Assembly (NCBI RefSeq): GCF_040361435.1 | Contig: NZ_APNL01000005.1 | Span: 62,001 to 126,000 of the forward strand | Direction of reading: 5' to 3' | Source of the DNA: Salinisphaera sp002433465 | GTDB lineage: Bacteria > Pseudomonadota > Gammaproteobacteria > Nevskiales > Salinisphaeraceae | Length of the DNA: 64,000 bases | Program-made: the position numbers and the translations under genes | The notes under the pieces: generated by a model | Told to the model about the DNA's origin: nothing | Database searches by the model: none | What the model saw: only the letters and a program-made list of their open reading frames with translations | Shown here: piece by piece, positions 25,412 to 33,845 of the stretch | Numbering within the stretch: the stretch's first letter is position 1 | How the letters are laid out: each line of letters begins with the position of its first letter

Positions 25412-25899
25412 GTTCCACTCCTGAAAACGAGCCGGGCACACCGCCGGGCGGTGACCACGCGGCTCGTGCTGCGCTTGTGTTTGCGATGGCGCCAAGCTAG
25501 CAGCGCTTTTCGCGCTGGCTAAATCAGAAAACGTGCATTACTTATTCGGGGGTTTCAGGCGTTCCATCCGCCCCGCCTGTGCGCTTCGGCAGCAATCGCC
25601 GGTCGGTACGCTGCTGCAAAAGAAGGCAAGCAAGGTAAAAGATCCCAAGGTTGCGCGTCGGAGCGGCGCGCCGGAGCACTGCCCATGCGATAACAAGTTC
25701 TCGTACGAAAAGGTGTAACCAGAACTCGAATCACTTTGGCAATGCTCCAAAATGCCGGCCGCGCCGAAGCCGTGCGCCGGACAGCCTTCGGCACTGCACG
25801 TCTCGTTCGCTCCTCACGGGCACGCCTACAGACGGCAAACCCGTAGGAATGCGTCGATACAGCTATGAACTTGAGACAGGGGGCTATGGCTGCGTTCGT

Positions 25900-25930
25900 G
25901 TCGGCTTACGCTGCGCTAAGCCGACCTACG
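25900..25930. repeat. REP-like palindromic unit, copy 1
   Basis: GTCGGCTTACGC-tg-CGCTAAGCCGAC followed by CTACG; similar to the intergenic GTAGGTCGG...-type palindromes common in gammaproteobacteria. The second copy at 26341 shares the palindrome and the following AGACGT motif. Confidence 0.6.
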
Positions 25931-26134
25931 AAAGACGTGACCTTGAGCGAGCTCGTCTGTATTGGGCCCGTTGGGCGTAGCGCCGAGCAGTGGAGGCCGC
26001 AAGCGGACTTGTCAATTCACTAGGGTCAGCCGGATGTTTGAGCGAAGCGAGTTTCCGGCTGGCCCGTTTGTGGCCGGAGCCGCGCAGGGCATCGGCGCGC
26101 AGCGCCGACGCAAGACAGGGTGTCTTTTGTGTTG

Positions 26135-26168
26135 GTTACTTATATTTGGACAAGCAAATATAAGTAAC
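26135..26168. repeat. Perfect 14-bp hairpin in the intergenic repeat region
   Basis: GTTACTTATATTTG / CAAATATAAGTAAC with a 6-base loop (GACAAG). It is AT-rich in a GC-rich setting, preceded by TGTCTTTTGTGTTG. The form matches small dispersed hairpins seen between genes in related bacteria; without a T run it is not a standard terminator. Confidence 0.65.
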
Positions 26169-26340
26169 TCGCACATCAGTGCGAAATCTCAAGCCCCAAT
26201 TCACCCGCGCCGTTGATTCAACACTCTAAAGCTTAAGCCACGAGCCTACGGCACTCACGAAATCTGAATACGAGCGGCTAGCCGGTAGCGTGGATTCGCT
26301 ATAGCTATAAACACGCTGGCCAGTCCGAGACTGCGCTCTT

Positions 26341-26371
26341 GTCGGCTTACGCTCCGCTAAGCCGACCTACG
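26341..26371. repeat. REP-like palindromic unit, copy 2
   Basis: Same palindrome as at 25900-25930 with one central base changed (CTCCG for CTGCG), again followed by CTACG and AGACGT. Confidence 0.6.
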
Positions 26372-26447
26372 GCAGACGTCACCGATATCGACCGCTAGCG
26401 GCGCGTGCCCGTACGCGCCGCTCTCGGAACCCTCGTGCTGAGCAGAA

Positions 26448-27806
26448 TCAGGCAGCCGGCGCCGGCTCCCTCGGCCCGGTCCGCGGCCCTGTCCCGCTGT
26501 GCTGCGCCTTCGAGCCCGGCAGGGGCCGGCCGGCGGTTTCGGGAATCAGCATGATGGGAATGAGCGCGATCACGGCCGCGCCCATGAGATAGAACGCCGG
26601 AATGAAGTTGTTGCCGGTTTCCCCGATCAGATACTGGATGATCAGCGGCGCGGTGCCGCCGAACAGCGATGTCGACAGGTTGTAGGCGATGGCGAAGCCG
26701 CCGTAGCGCACCCGCGTGGGGAAAATCGCGGGCAAGGTGGCCGGCATGACGCCGGCGAGCATGACCGTCATCAGACCGAGCATGGCCAGGCCCGCGACCA
26801 GGCCCCAGACGGTGGTGGTCGAAAGCAGCAGAAAGGCTGGGTAGGAAAACACGATGAAGCACAGGCAGGCGGCGATGAGTACCGGCCTGCGCCCCACCTT
26901 GTCGGACAGGCCGCCAAACAGGTAGATGATCGACATCATGGCGAGCTGGACGGCAATCAGAAGCCCGGCGGCTTCCGTGGCGCTTATGTCCAGGATGGTT
27001 TCCAGATAGCTCGGCAGGTAGGTGAGCACCGTGTAGTAGGCGATGTTGAGGATCAGCGTGAGGCCGATGCACAGCAGCAGTTGCCGGGTATGGTCGCCGA
27101 CGACTTCGGCCAGGGTGCCGTTGGCTTCGTTGTCTTCCTGGGCCTTGAGGAAGGCCGGGCTGTCTTCGAGCTTGAGACGCAGGTAAAGGCCGAACAGGCC
27201 GAGCGGCGCGGCACACAAGAACGGGATACGCCAGCCCCAGGCCGTGAAAGCCTCGTCGCCGAGCGAGAACTGAACCAGGAACACCAGCGCCGAGCCGAGG
27301 ATATAGCCGCCCAGAGTGCCGAATTCGAGAAAGCTGGCCAGAAAGCCACGGGAGTTGTCAGGCGAATATTCGCAAATGAACGTCGCCGCGCCGCCGTACT
27401 CGCCGCCGGTGGAAAAGCCCTGCACCAGCCGGGCGGCCAGCAGCAAAATCGGCGCCCAGATACCGATCGATTCATGGGTGGGGATCAGGCCGATGGCGAC
27501 GGTGCCGAGCGACATCATGATGATGGTGATGGCCAGCACGCTGGAGCGCCCCAGGCGATCCCCCAGCGGGCCGAAGAACAGCCCGCCCAGCGGACGTACC
27601 GCAAAGGCCACCGCGAAGAACATCAGCGATTTGAGCAGTGAATCGCCCGAGTCGGGGGCGAAGAAGACGCGGCCGATGGTGCTGGCCGTATAGGCATAGA
27701 TGCTGAAATCGAACCACTCCAGCGCGTTGCCCAGGCCGGCGGCCGTGACCGCCTTGCGAACCGCGCCGGCCTCGACCTCGGTACTGTCTTCCATGGCATC
27801 GCTCAT
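26448..27806 (-). CDS. MFS transporter, metabolite:H+ symporter (MHS, ProP-like) family
   Basis: 452 residues, about twelve membrane segments. GNALEWFDFSIYAYTASTIGRVFF opens the protein, PLGGLFFGPLGDRLGRSSVL is the MFS loop 2-3 motif, and RLVQGFSTGGEYGGAATFICEYSP is the MHS signature. Relatives import osmolytes, dicarboxylates or aromatic acids with protons; the substrate is not determinable here. AGGAGCGCTC precedes the start. Transcribed alone, divergent from msrB. Confidence 0.9.
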   Translation of the reverse strand: MSDAMEDSTEVEAGAVRKAVTAAGLGNALEWFDFSIYAYTASTIGRVFFAPDSGDSLLKSLMFFAVAFAVRPLGGLFFGPLGDRLGRSSVLAITIIMMSLGTVAIGLIPTHESIGIWAPILLLAARLVQGFSTGGEYGGAATFICEYSPDNSRGFLASFLEFGTLGGYILGSALVFLVQFSLGDEAFTAWGWRIPFLCAAPLGLFGLYLRLKLEDSPAFLKAQEDNEANGTLAEVVGDHTRQLLLCIGLTLILNIAYYTVLTYLPSYLETILDISATEAAGLLIAVQLAMMSIIYLFGGLSDKVGRRPVLIAACLCFIVFSYPAFLLLSTTTVWGLVAGLAMLGLMTVMLAGVMPATLPAIFPTRVRYGGFAIAYNLSTSLFGGTAPLIIQYLIGETGNNFIPAFYLMGAAVIALIPIMLIPETAGRPLPGSKAQHSGTGPRTGPREPAPAA

Positions 27807-28023
27807 GAGCGCTCCTGTATCACGCGCCGGAATTCATGGTTACCGAAATTAGCCGAAACCTGCATGTAGCACAAATATACCAACGTCTATATCGCGCCGG
27901 CTTGCGTAGTACGGTGCAGGGACACGGTCCAAGGCGGGCCCGTGTCGTGGTCGCGGCGGTGCTTGATTTTGTGCTGCCGGGCCATCATTTACGCCCTATT
28001 CGCACACGGCTGTGAGAGCTTTT

Positions 28024-28470
28024 ATGTCGAACTACAGCAAATCCGAGGAAGCCCTTTCCAAACTGGACAAGACCCAGTACTGGGTCACCCAGGAAAGCGG
28101 CACGGAGCCGCCGGGCACCGGTGAATACCTGAACAACAAGGAGCCCGGTATCTACGTGGATATCGTCTCCGGCGAGCCGTTGTTCGCTTCCAGCGACAAG
28201 TACGAATCCGGCTGCGGCTGGCCGAGCTTTACCAAGCCGATCGAAGCGGCCTACGTCAACGAACTGCAGGATAACTCGCACGGCATGAGCCGCACCGAGG
28301 TGCGCTCGAAGCACGGCGACAGCCATCTGGGGCACGTATTTCCGGACGGCCCGCGCGACCGTGGCGGGCTGCGCTACTGCATCAACTCGGCGTCGCTGCG
28401 CTTCATCCCGAAAAGCGAGATGGAAGCGCAGGGTTACGGCGACTATATCGATCAAGTGGAGGACATCTGA
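28024..28470 (+). CDS. msrB: Peptide-methionine (R)-S-oxide reductase MsrB
   Basis: 148 residues from ATG 28024. It reduces the R epimer of methionine sulfoxide. CGWPSF, SHGMSRTEVRSKHGDSHLGHVFPDGP and the catalytic cysteine in RYCINSASLRF are present. The two CxxC pairs that bind structural zinc in E. coli MsrB are absent (GIYVDIVSGEPLF and VRSKHGDSH instead), so this is the zinc-free form. Its stop overlaps the msrA start by one base (TGATG). Confidence 0.96.
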   Translation: MSNYSKSEEALSKLDKTQYWVTQESGTEPPGTGEYLNNKEPGIYVDIVSGEPLFASSDKYESGCGWPSFTKPIEAAYVNELQDNSHGMSRTEVRSKHGDSHLGHVFPDGPRDRGGLRYCINSASLRFIPKSEMEAQGYGDYIDQVEDI

Positions 28471-28979
28471 TGGCACAGGAAAAAGCGATTCTGGCCGGCG
28501 GCTGCTTCTGGGGTATGCAGGACCTGATTCGCCGCTATGACGGCGTGATCTCGACCCGTGTGGGCTATTCCGGCGGCGACGTGCCCAATGCCACCTATCG
28601 CAACCACGGCGATCACGCCGAGGCAATCGAAATCGTGTTCGACCCGGATACCATCAGCTATCGCCAGCTGCTGGAGTTCTTCTTTCAGATCCACGATCCG
28701 ACCACGAAGAACCGTCAGGGCAACGACCGTGGGCGCAGCTATCGCTCGGCGATCTACTACACCAGCGACGAACAGAAAGCCGTCGCCGAGGATACGATCG
28801 CGGACGTGAATGCCTCCGGCATCTGGCCCGGCAAGGTTGTTACCGAGCTGGAGCCGGCCGGCGACTTCTGGGAAGCCGAACCGGAACACCAGGATTATCT
28901 GGAGAAGTTTCCGAACGGCTATACCTGCCATTTCGTACGTCGCGACTGGCAGCTGCCGCGCCGTAACGAAAGCGCATGA
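28470..28979 (+). CDS. msrA: Peptide-methionine (S)-S-oxide reductase MsrA
   Basis: 169 residues. The GGCFWGMQDLI motif holds the catalytic cysteine; RVGYSGGDVPNATYRNHGDHAEAIEIVFDP and FFQIHDPTT are family blocks. It is cytoplasmic, as there is no signal peptide. It forms a tight msrB-msrA operon that covers both sulfoxide epimers. No resolving cysteine pair is seen at the C-terminus, so recycling may differ from E. coli MsrA. Confidence 0.96.
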   Translation: MAQEKAILAGGCFWGMQDLIRRYDGVISTRVGYSGGDVPNATYRNHGDHAEAIEIVFDPDTISYRQLLEFFFQIHDPTTKNRQGNDRGRSYRSAIYYTSDEQKAVAEDTIADVNASGIWPGKVVTELEPAGDFWEAEPEHQDYLEKFPNGYTCHFVRRDWQLPRRNESA

Positions 28980-29016
28980 AAAACGGCCGGCGCGGCTTGA
29001 TATGCCGCGCCGGCCG
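28979..29016 (-). terminator. Intrinsic terminator of the sugar-dehydrogenase gene
   Basis: A 13-bp perfect stem CGGCCGGCGCGGC / GCCGCGCCGGCCG with a 7-base loop. On the minus strand it is followed by TTTTT (28983-28979), so it ends the minus-strand gene; on the plus strand it lies directly after msrA and could also help stop that operon. Confidence 0.85.
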
Positions 29017-29054
29017 CTCATGCCGAGTTGACGGGCGTTGACCGCCCGCGTGGA

Positions 29055-30257
29055 TCAGCTTTCCTCTTTGGCCGGCGTCAGACGAATGAGACGTGCATCC
29101 ATGCTGTCGTCGTCGGCGCCCTTTGCCTTGTCTTCGAGCACCCAGAGCGCGCCGTCCGGCCCCTGCTCGACTTCGCGAATACGCTTGCCCCAGCCATAGC
29201 GGGCCACTTCTTTGCTGTTGTCGCCGTCGAGCGTGACGCGAACGATGGCCTTGGCCACCAGGCCGCCGATGAAGCCGTCGCCCTGCCAGTCTTCGAACAT
29301 GTCGCCGTTATAGATCACGAATCCGGCCGGGCCGATGGAGGGCGTCCAGGAGACCTCCGGCGCGTTGAATTCGGGGCGGGTGTCGTGATCGGGAATGGGC
29401 ACGCCGCTGTAATTGTCGCCGTTCGAGACCACGGGCCAGCCATAGTTGTCGCCGGCCTCGATCTTGTTGAGTTCGTCACCGTGGGCGGGGCCCATTTCAT
29501 GCGCCCAGAGGGTGCCGTCGGCGGCGAAGGCAATGCCCAGCATGTTGCGGTTGCCCACGGTATAGAACTGCCTGGCGATTTCGCCGTCGTCGGTGAACGG
29601 ATTGTCCGACGGAATGCTGCCATCGGGCTTGATGCGGATGATCTTGCCGAGGCTGTTGTCCATTTCCTGGGCCGGATCCTGCTTCTGGCGGTCGCCGGAG
29701 GTAATGAACAGATCGCCCGCATGCTCGGCGTTGGCCGGGGCAAAGGCCAGCCGATGCGAGAAGTGGCCCTTGCCTACGCGATAGGGCTGCTGATGCCATA
29801 GCTTGGTGATGTCTTCGAGCGCGGGCTTGCCGTCGTCCATCGCCAGCCGAGCACGGACCACCGCAGCGCCGCGGGTGGCGCCGCCGTCGAGCGATTCCGC
29901 GTACGACAGGTAGATATACCGGTTATCAGCGAAGTCCGGGTCGAGAATCACATCGCCCAGCCCGCCCTGGCCGCCATAGGCCACTTCGAACATGTTCGCC
30001 ACATCGGTCTTTTCGCCTTCACGGCTGACGTGCACGAGCTGGCCGCGTTGCTCGGTGACCAGCATGGAGCCGTCGGGCAGGAAGGTCATCGCCCACGGCT
30101 GGTTGAAATGGGCAACGGTTTCGGCCGCGATGGCCATGTCGTCGCTGGCCTAGACATCGGGTGCACCGTCGGTGGCCGCGAGGGCGGCCAGCGGCATGGC
30201 GATCGCCGCTGCAAACAGGCCACGCGCACAGCGCGAGGCAAAATGGTGACGCATCAT
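29055..30257 (-). pseudogene. PQQ-dependent aldose (glucose/sorbosone) dehydrogenase with an in-frame amber codon
   Basis: A six-bladed propeller of the soluble PQQ sugar dehydrogenase/YliI family: NQPWAMTFLPDGSMLVTEQRGQL, GGQGGLGDVILDPDFADNRYIYLSY, the HFSHRLAF histidine, GNRNMLGIAF, HEMGPAHGDELN and GDNYGWPVVS. The domain is complete and open from 30137 to the stop at 29055 (360 residues). A signal peptide (MMRHHFASRCARGLFAAAIAMPLAALA-A) starts in the same frame at 30257 but is separated from it by TAG at 30150-30152. Translation restarting at 30137 would give an unexported protein, which would be useless if the enzyme must act in the periplasm. Either a fresh nonsense mutation, readthrough, or a sequencing error. 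Confidence 0.8.
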
Positions 30258-30330
30258 GAACTACCCCTTTTAAAACGCGTTATCGTTGAACTAGACGATA
30301 CGTCACCCGGACAGGCCCCGGATGATGAAA

Positions 30331-30359
30331 GCGCTGCCTGCCGTCGCGACAGGCAGCGC
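30331..30359 (-). terminator. Hairpin after the TRAP operon
   Basis: Perfect 10-bp stem GCGCTGCCTG / CAGGCAGCGC with a 9-base loop, 15 bases beyond the DctM stop on the minus strand, followed there by TTT. A moderate intrinsic terminator. Confidence 0.65.
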
Positions 30360-30373
30360 CGTACAGGCCGCGC

Positions 30374-31684
30374 CTAGAAGACGTAGCCGGGCAGCCAGGT
30401 CGCGATCTGCGGGAACATCATGATGATCGCCAGCCCCACGATGCCCACCATCACGTAGGGCAGCACCGAACGGTAGATATCCTGCATCGTGATCGAGGGC
30501 GGTACCACGCCCTTGAGATAGAACAGGTTGAAGCCGAACGGCGGCGTCATGTAGCCGATTTCCATGTTGATCACGAACAGAATGCCGAACCAGATCGGGT
30601 CGAAGCCCAGGCTTTCCACGATCGGCATGAACACCGGCAGCGTGATCAGCATGATGCCGACCGGGTCGAGCACCATGGCCATGAGAAACAGAATGATCTG
30701 CATGGCGATGATCGTGCCCCAGGGCCCGCCGGGGATCATTTCCATCCAGCCTTCGATCATGGCCTGGGCATCCATGCTCTGGTACGCCGCGCTGAACGCG
30801 TGTGCGGCAAACAGAATCCACATGATCATGCCGGTGAGCGAGAACGTGCGCAGCGCGGCATCACGAATCAGCGGCCAGGTGAACTTGCGATAGACCGCGG
30901 CCGAGATCAGCGCGCCGAGCACGCCCATGGCGGCGGCCTCGGTAGGCGTGGTGATGCCCAGCATGATGGAGCCGAGCACCATGACCACGATCAGAATCGG
31001 CAGCAGCACCGCGCCCAGGGAGCGAAACTTCTCCGGCCAGTCGGCGCGTTCTTCCGGCGGCAGTGCCGGGGCGAGCTCGGGCTGGAAATAGCAACGCACG
31101 AGTACGTAAATCGCCACCAGCACCACCAGCAGCAGCCCCGGGAACACGCCCGCGGCGAACATCTGGCCCACCGATACGCCGGTGATCAGCGAATACAGGA
31201 TCATGATGATGCTGGGCGGAATGAGAATACCCAGGCCGCCGCCGATATTGATCGCGCCCAGCGCCATATGCTTGTCGTAGCCGCGTTCGAGCATCGACGG
31301 CAGCGCGATCGTGCCCATGGCCACCACCGCCGCGCCGCTGATGCCGCACATGGCCGCGAACACCGCACAGATGAACACCGTGCCAATGGCCAGCCCGCCG
31401 CGGGTGCCGCCCCACCACAGATACATCATCCGGTAGAGCGAGTTGGCCACGCCCGTGCGTTCCAGAATCATCGCCATGAACACGAACAACGGAATGGCGA
31501 CGAGCGTGAAGCTCTCCATGGTGCCCCAGATCTGGGAAGCCACCATGTAGAACGAATCGATCCCCCAGGTGAAATAGAGGAAGATCACCGACACGCCGCC
31601 GAGTACGAAGGTCAGCGGCAGGCCGAGAACCAGAAAGAACAGCAGCGCGCCGAAGAACAGCAGGGTCGTGAGTTCGATACTCAT
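30374..31684 (-). CDS. dctM: TRAP transporter large permease (DctM type)
   Basis: 436 residues with about twelve hydrophobic segments. PLFVFMAMILERTGVANSLYRMMYLWWGGTRGGLAIGTVFICAVFAAMCGISGAAVVAMG is the DctM N-terminal signature, and GLGILIPPSIIMILY and TPTEAAAMGVLGALI follow. It is the ion-motive translocation subunit. The start overlaps the stop of the small permease gene by four bases (ATGA), so the two are coupled. The substrate is unknown; relatives carry C4-dicarboxylates, keto acids or haloacids. Confidence 0.95.
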   Translation of the reverse strand: MSIELTTLLFFGALLFFLVLGLPLTFVLGGVSVIFLYFTWGIDSFYMVASQIWGTMESFTLVAIPLFVFMAMILERTGVANSLYRMMYLWWGGTRGGLAIGTVFICAVFAAMCGISGAAVVAMGTIALPSMLERGYDKHMALGAINIGGGLGILIPPSIIMILYSLITGVSVGQMFAAGVFPGLLLVVLVAIYVLVRCYFQPELAPALPPEERADWPEKFRSLGAVLLPILIVVMVLGSIMLGITTPTEAAAMGVLGALISAAVYRKFTWPLIRDAALRTFSLTGMIMWILFAAHAFSAAYQSMDAQAMIEGWMEMIPGGPWGTIIAMQIILFLMAMVLDPVGIMLITLPVFMPIVESLGFDPIWFGILFVINMEIGYMTPPFGFNLFYLKGVVPPSITMQDIYRSVLPYVMVGIVGLAIIMMFPQIATWLPGYVF

Positions 31685-32235
31685 GCCGTTTCTCCCGGAT
31701 TGCTGTCACGCTCGGAGGCCACGGTCGGCGGCTCCATCACGCCCAGGGCGATGGCGATGTCCTCGACCAGCTTGGCAATGCCCTGCAACAACAGCAGCGC
31801 GGCCGCCACCGGAATGGCGATCTTGAACGGCCATACCGGCGGGTTCCATGCCGAGTACGACGTTTCCATGCTGTCGAGCGATTCCCAGGCGATGGTGCCG
31901 CCGTAGTAAAGCAGCGTGATCGTGAACAGAAAGAACAGCGACGAGGTAAGCACGTCCAGCACCGCACGCACCCGGGGTGCGAGCGCGCTGTACATCAGGT
32001 CCACGTTCACGTGCCCACGATGGGCCATGACATAGCCGCCCGACATCACCGCATAGAATCCGAACACGAACTGGGTGAGTTCGGTGGTCCAGACACGCGG
32101 CGCCTCGAGCGCATAGCGATAGATCACGCCGAGCAGCAGCACGGCGAACATCACGAATATGAGCAACGCCACCGCCCGACCGATCCAGTCGTTAAGTCGG
32201 GTGATGCCGTTGATGAAGGCATTGAGCAGGCGCAT
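31681..32235 (-). CDS. dctQ: TRAP transporter small permease (DctQ type)
   Basis: 184 residues with four membrane segments. RAVALLIFVMFAVLLLGVIYRY and MSGGYVMAHRGHVNVDLMYSALAPRVRAVLD (with the conserved H-x-x-V-D/N) are DctQ features. It bridges the binding protein and DctM. It lies 73 bases after dctP, in a gap that contains a hairpin. Confidence 0.92.
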   Translation of the reverse strand: MRLLNAFINGITRLNDWIGRAVALLIFVMFAVLLLGVIYRYALEAPRVWTTELTQFVFGFYAVMSGGYVMAHRGHVNVDLMYSALAPRVRAVLDVLTSSLFFLFTITLLYYGGTIAWESLDSMETSYSAWNPPVWPFKIAIPVAAALLLLQGIAKLVEDIAIALGVMEPPTVASERDSNPGETA

Positions 32236-32256
32236 AAGCGACTCCCGCAGATAAGT

Positions 32257-32289
32257 CCGCCCCGATGGCCACGAAGGCCAGCGGGGCGG
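32257..32289 (-). promoter_or_regulatory. Intercistronic hairpin between dctP and dctQ
   Basis: CCGCCCC / GGGGCGG outer arms with GGCC/GGCC inside. No T run. Such hairpins often let binding-protein mRNA accumulate above that of the permeases. Confidence 0.5.
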
Positions 32290-32308
32290 CGGTCAGGCAA
32301 AAACGCGA

Positions 32309-33358
32309 TCAGGCGTTGTCGTCGAGATAGCCCAGGTCGCTCAACATGCTCTTGAGCTTGTCGAGCGCTTCGGCGGCCTTGTCGCTGCGCTCGCCCTGCT
32401 CTTCCCAGGACTTTTTCGCCACCTCGGTGAGATGCTGCTGGACCTCATCCGGCAGCGTGGTGATCTGCACGTCCTGCTGGGCCATCGCATTGGCCAGCGC
32501 GATCTGCTCTTTGTAGAGGTACTCGTTGGTACGTACCCAGAACTGCTCGTCGAGCGCCTGCTTGACGGTCTTGGCGTCTTCAGCCGAGAGCTTGTCGAGG
32601 GCTTTCTGGTTGACGATGAACACGTCCGTGCCCGCGATGTTGAGCGCCGGCTTGACGTGGTACTTGGCCACTTCATACAGGCTCATGCTCGCCGCACCCT
32701 GGGCCGCGCCCCAGTGCGCGCCGTCGACCACGCCGCTCGACAGCGCGGTATAGAGTTCGCCGCCCGGAATATAGCTCGCCGAGGCACCGGCTTCGGTCAG
32801 AAACGTCTGCAGCGCGCCGGAGGAGCGGATCTTCAGGCCCTTGAAGTCGTCCATGCTGTTGATCGGGCGATCGACCACCATTTCGGTCGGATAGACCTTG
32901 TCGGTGGACCAGTACACGCCCTCTTCGGCGGCTTCTTCACGCAGCATGTCCTCGAAGCCCAGGCTCTTGTGGAAGTAGGCCGCTTCCCAGACGTTGCGGA
33001 AGGCGAACGGCAGGCCCGAGGCGATACCGGCCAGGCTCATCTGGTTCTGGGCATAGGCCGGCGAGATGGTACCCATCTGGATGGTGCCGCGCTTAACCGC
33101 GTCAAAGGTCTGCTGGGCCTTGAACAGGGCACCGGCCGGGTAGAGCTTGAGCTTCACGCGGCCATCAGTGCGCTCTTCGATGACGTTCTTGATACGCACC
33201 AGGCTGTCTTCGTACGAGCTGCTCGAACTCGGCCAGTGCGATTGCACGCGCCAGGTCGTGCTCTTCTGCGCCAGCGCGCTCGTGGGGGCCAGGAACGCGG
33301 TGAGCGCCAGCGCGGTGGCGCCAGCCAGCAGCCCGCGCTTGAAAGGTGTCGAAAGCAT
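32309..33358 (-). CDS. dctP: TRAP transporter solute-binding protein (DctP type)
   Basis: 349 residues with a Sec signal peptide (RGLLAGATALALTAFLAPTSALA-Q). The mature protein begins TTWRVQSHWPSSSSSYEDSLVRIKNVIEERTDGRVKLKLYPAGAL. The ligand-gating region DDFKGLKIRSSGALQTFLTEAGASASYIPGGELYTALSSGVVDGAHWG contains the conserved Arg that pairs with a carboxylate. A strong GGAGGAG site precedes the ATG. It is the first gene of the dctPQM operon. The tryptophan at WGA in the DGAHWGA loop hints at the alpha-keto-acid type of pocket, which is only a suggestion. Confidence 0.94.
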   Translation of the reverse strand: MLSTPFKRGLLAGATALALTAFLAPTSALAQKSTTWRVQSHWPSSSSSYEDSLVRIKNVIEERTDGRVKLKLYPAGALFKAQQTFDAVKRGTIQMGTISPAYAQNQMSLAGIASGLPFAFRNVWEAAYFHKSLGFEDMLREEAAEEGVYWSTDKVYPTEMVVDRPINSMDDFKGLKIRSSGALQTFLTEAGASASYIPGGELYTALSSGVVDGAHWGAAQGAASMSLYEVAKYHVKPALNIAGTDVFIVNQKALDKLSAEDAKTVKQALDEQFWVRTNEYLYKEQIALANAMAQQDVQITTLPDEVQQHLTEVAKKSWEEQGERSDKAAEALDKLKSMLSDLGYLDDNA

Positions 33359-33845
33359 CGGATATCTCCTCCGTTATGAAAGTCTGGCGCCTTGCGGTCA
33401 GCGCTTTTTTGCCGCTGTACCGCCCGCCATCCGGCGCACGCCGGATGAAACGATCATGCCTTACTTGAAATCTCGTTTCACGTCTTATTTTTAGTGCGTT
33501 TTACAGGCATTGGCATGGAACCATACCCGTCACCACGCCAGAATCGAATACCGTATGCCGCCCGTCGATGCCCTCGCCAGGGCGCATCCAGGCGCCAGCG
33601 TCGGGTGTGCCTCGGTACACCAGCCGTTGTTTGTTCGGTATTCCCCGTGGCAGCCGAACGCGCAGTGTCCGGCGCGCCGGCCGACTGCCTTCATGGCTGA
33701 ACGCAGTGCCTGCGGGCCGCCCACACGGCCCATATTCAGTCACGCTTATGCCGAACCCAGTAATCTATAGCGCGCACGGTACGATTACGTTGATTACCGC
33801 CATTTCAGGTTAGGCTCATGCCTTGCCGCCGGACATCCTTGAACC
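33359..33845. other. Intergenic region between the TRAP operon and the 663-residue gene
   Basis: 487 bases with no gene that has family support. AT-rich DNA around 33470-33500 probably holds the divergent TRAP promoter, and the stretch 33740-33815 the other. Between them is GC-rich sequence without a clear repeat. Confidence 0.35.

Larger units (their letters stand above)
25412..26447. other. Long intergenic region rich in palindromic repeats
   Basis: About a kilobase without a supportable gene between ssuD and the MHS transporter. It contains two copies of a palindromic unit (25900-25930 and 26341-26371), an element with CAGCCGGA...TTCCGGCTG symmetry (about 26032-26066) and the long hairpin at 26135-26168. 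It looks like a landing zone for small dispersed repeats. Confidence 0.5.

Noticed and set aside
33501..33743. Small minus-strand frame in the TRAP upstream region
   Set aside because: Translation is Arg/Gly/Pro-rich and lacks a ribosome site or family resemblance.
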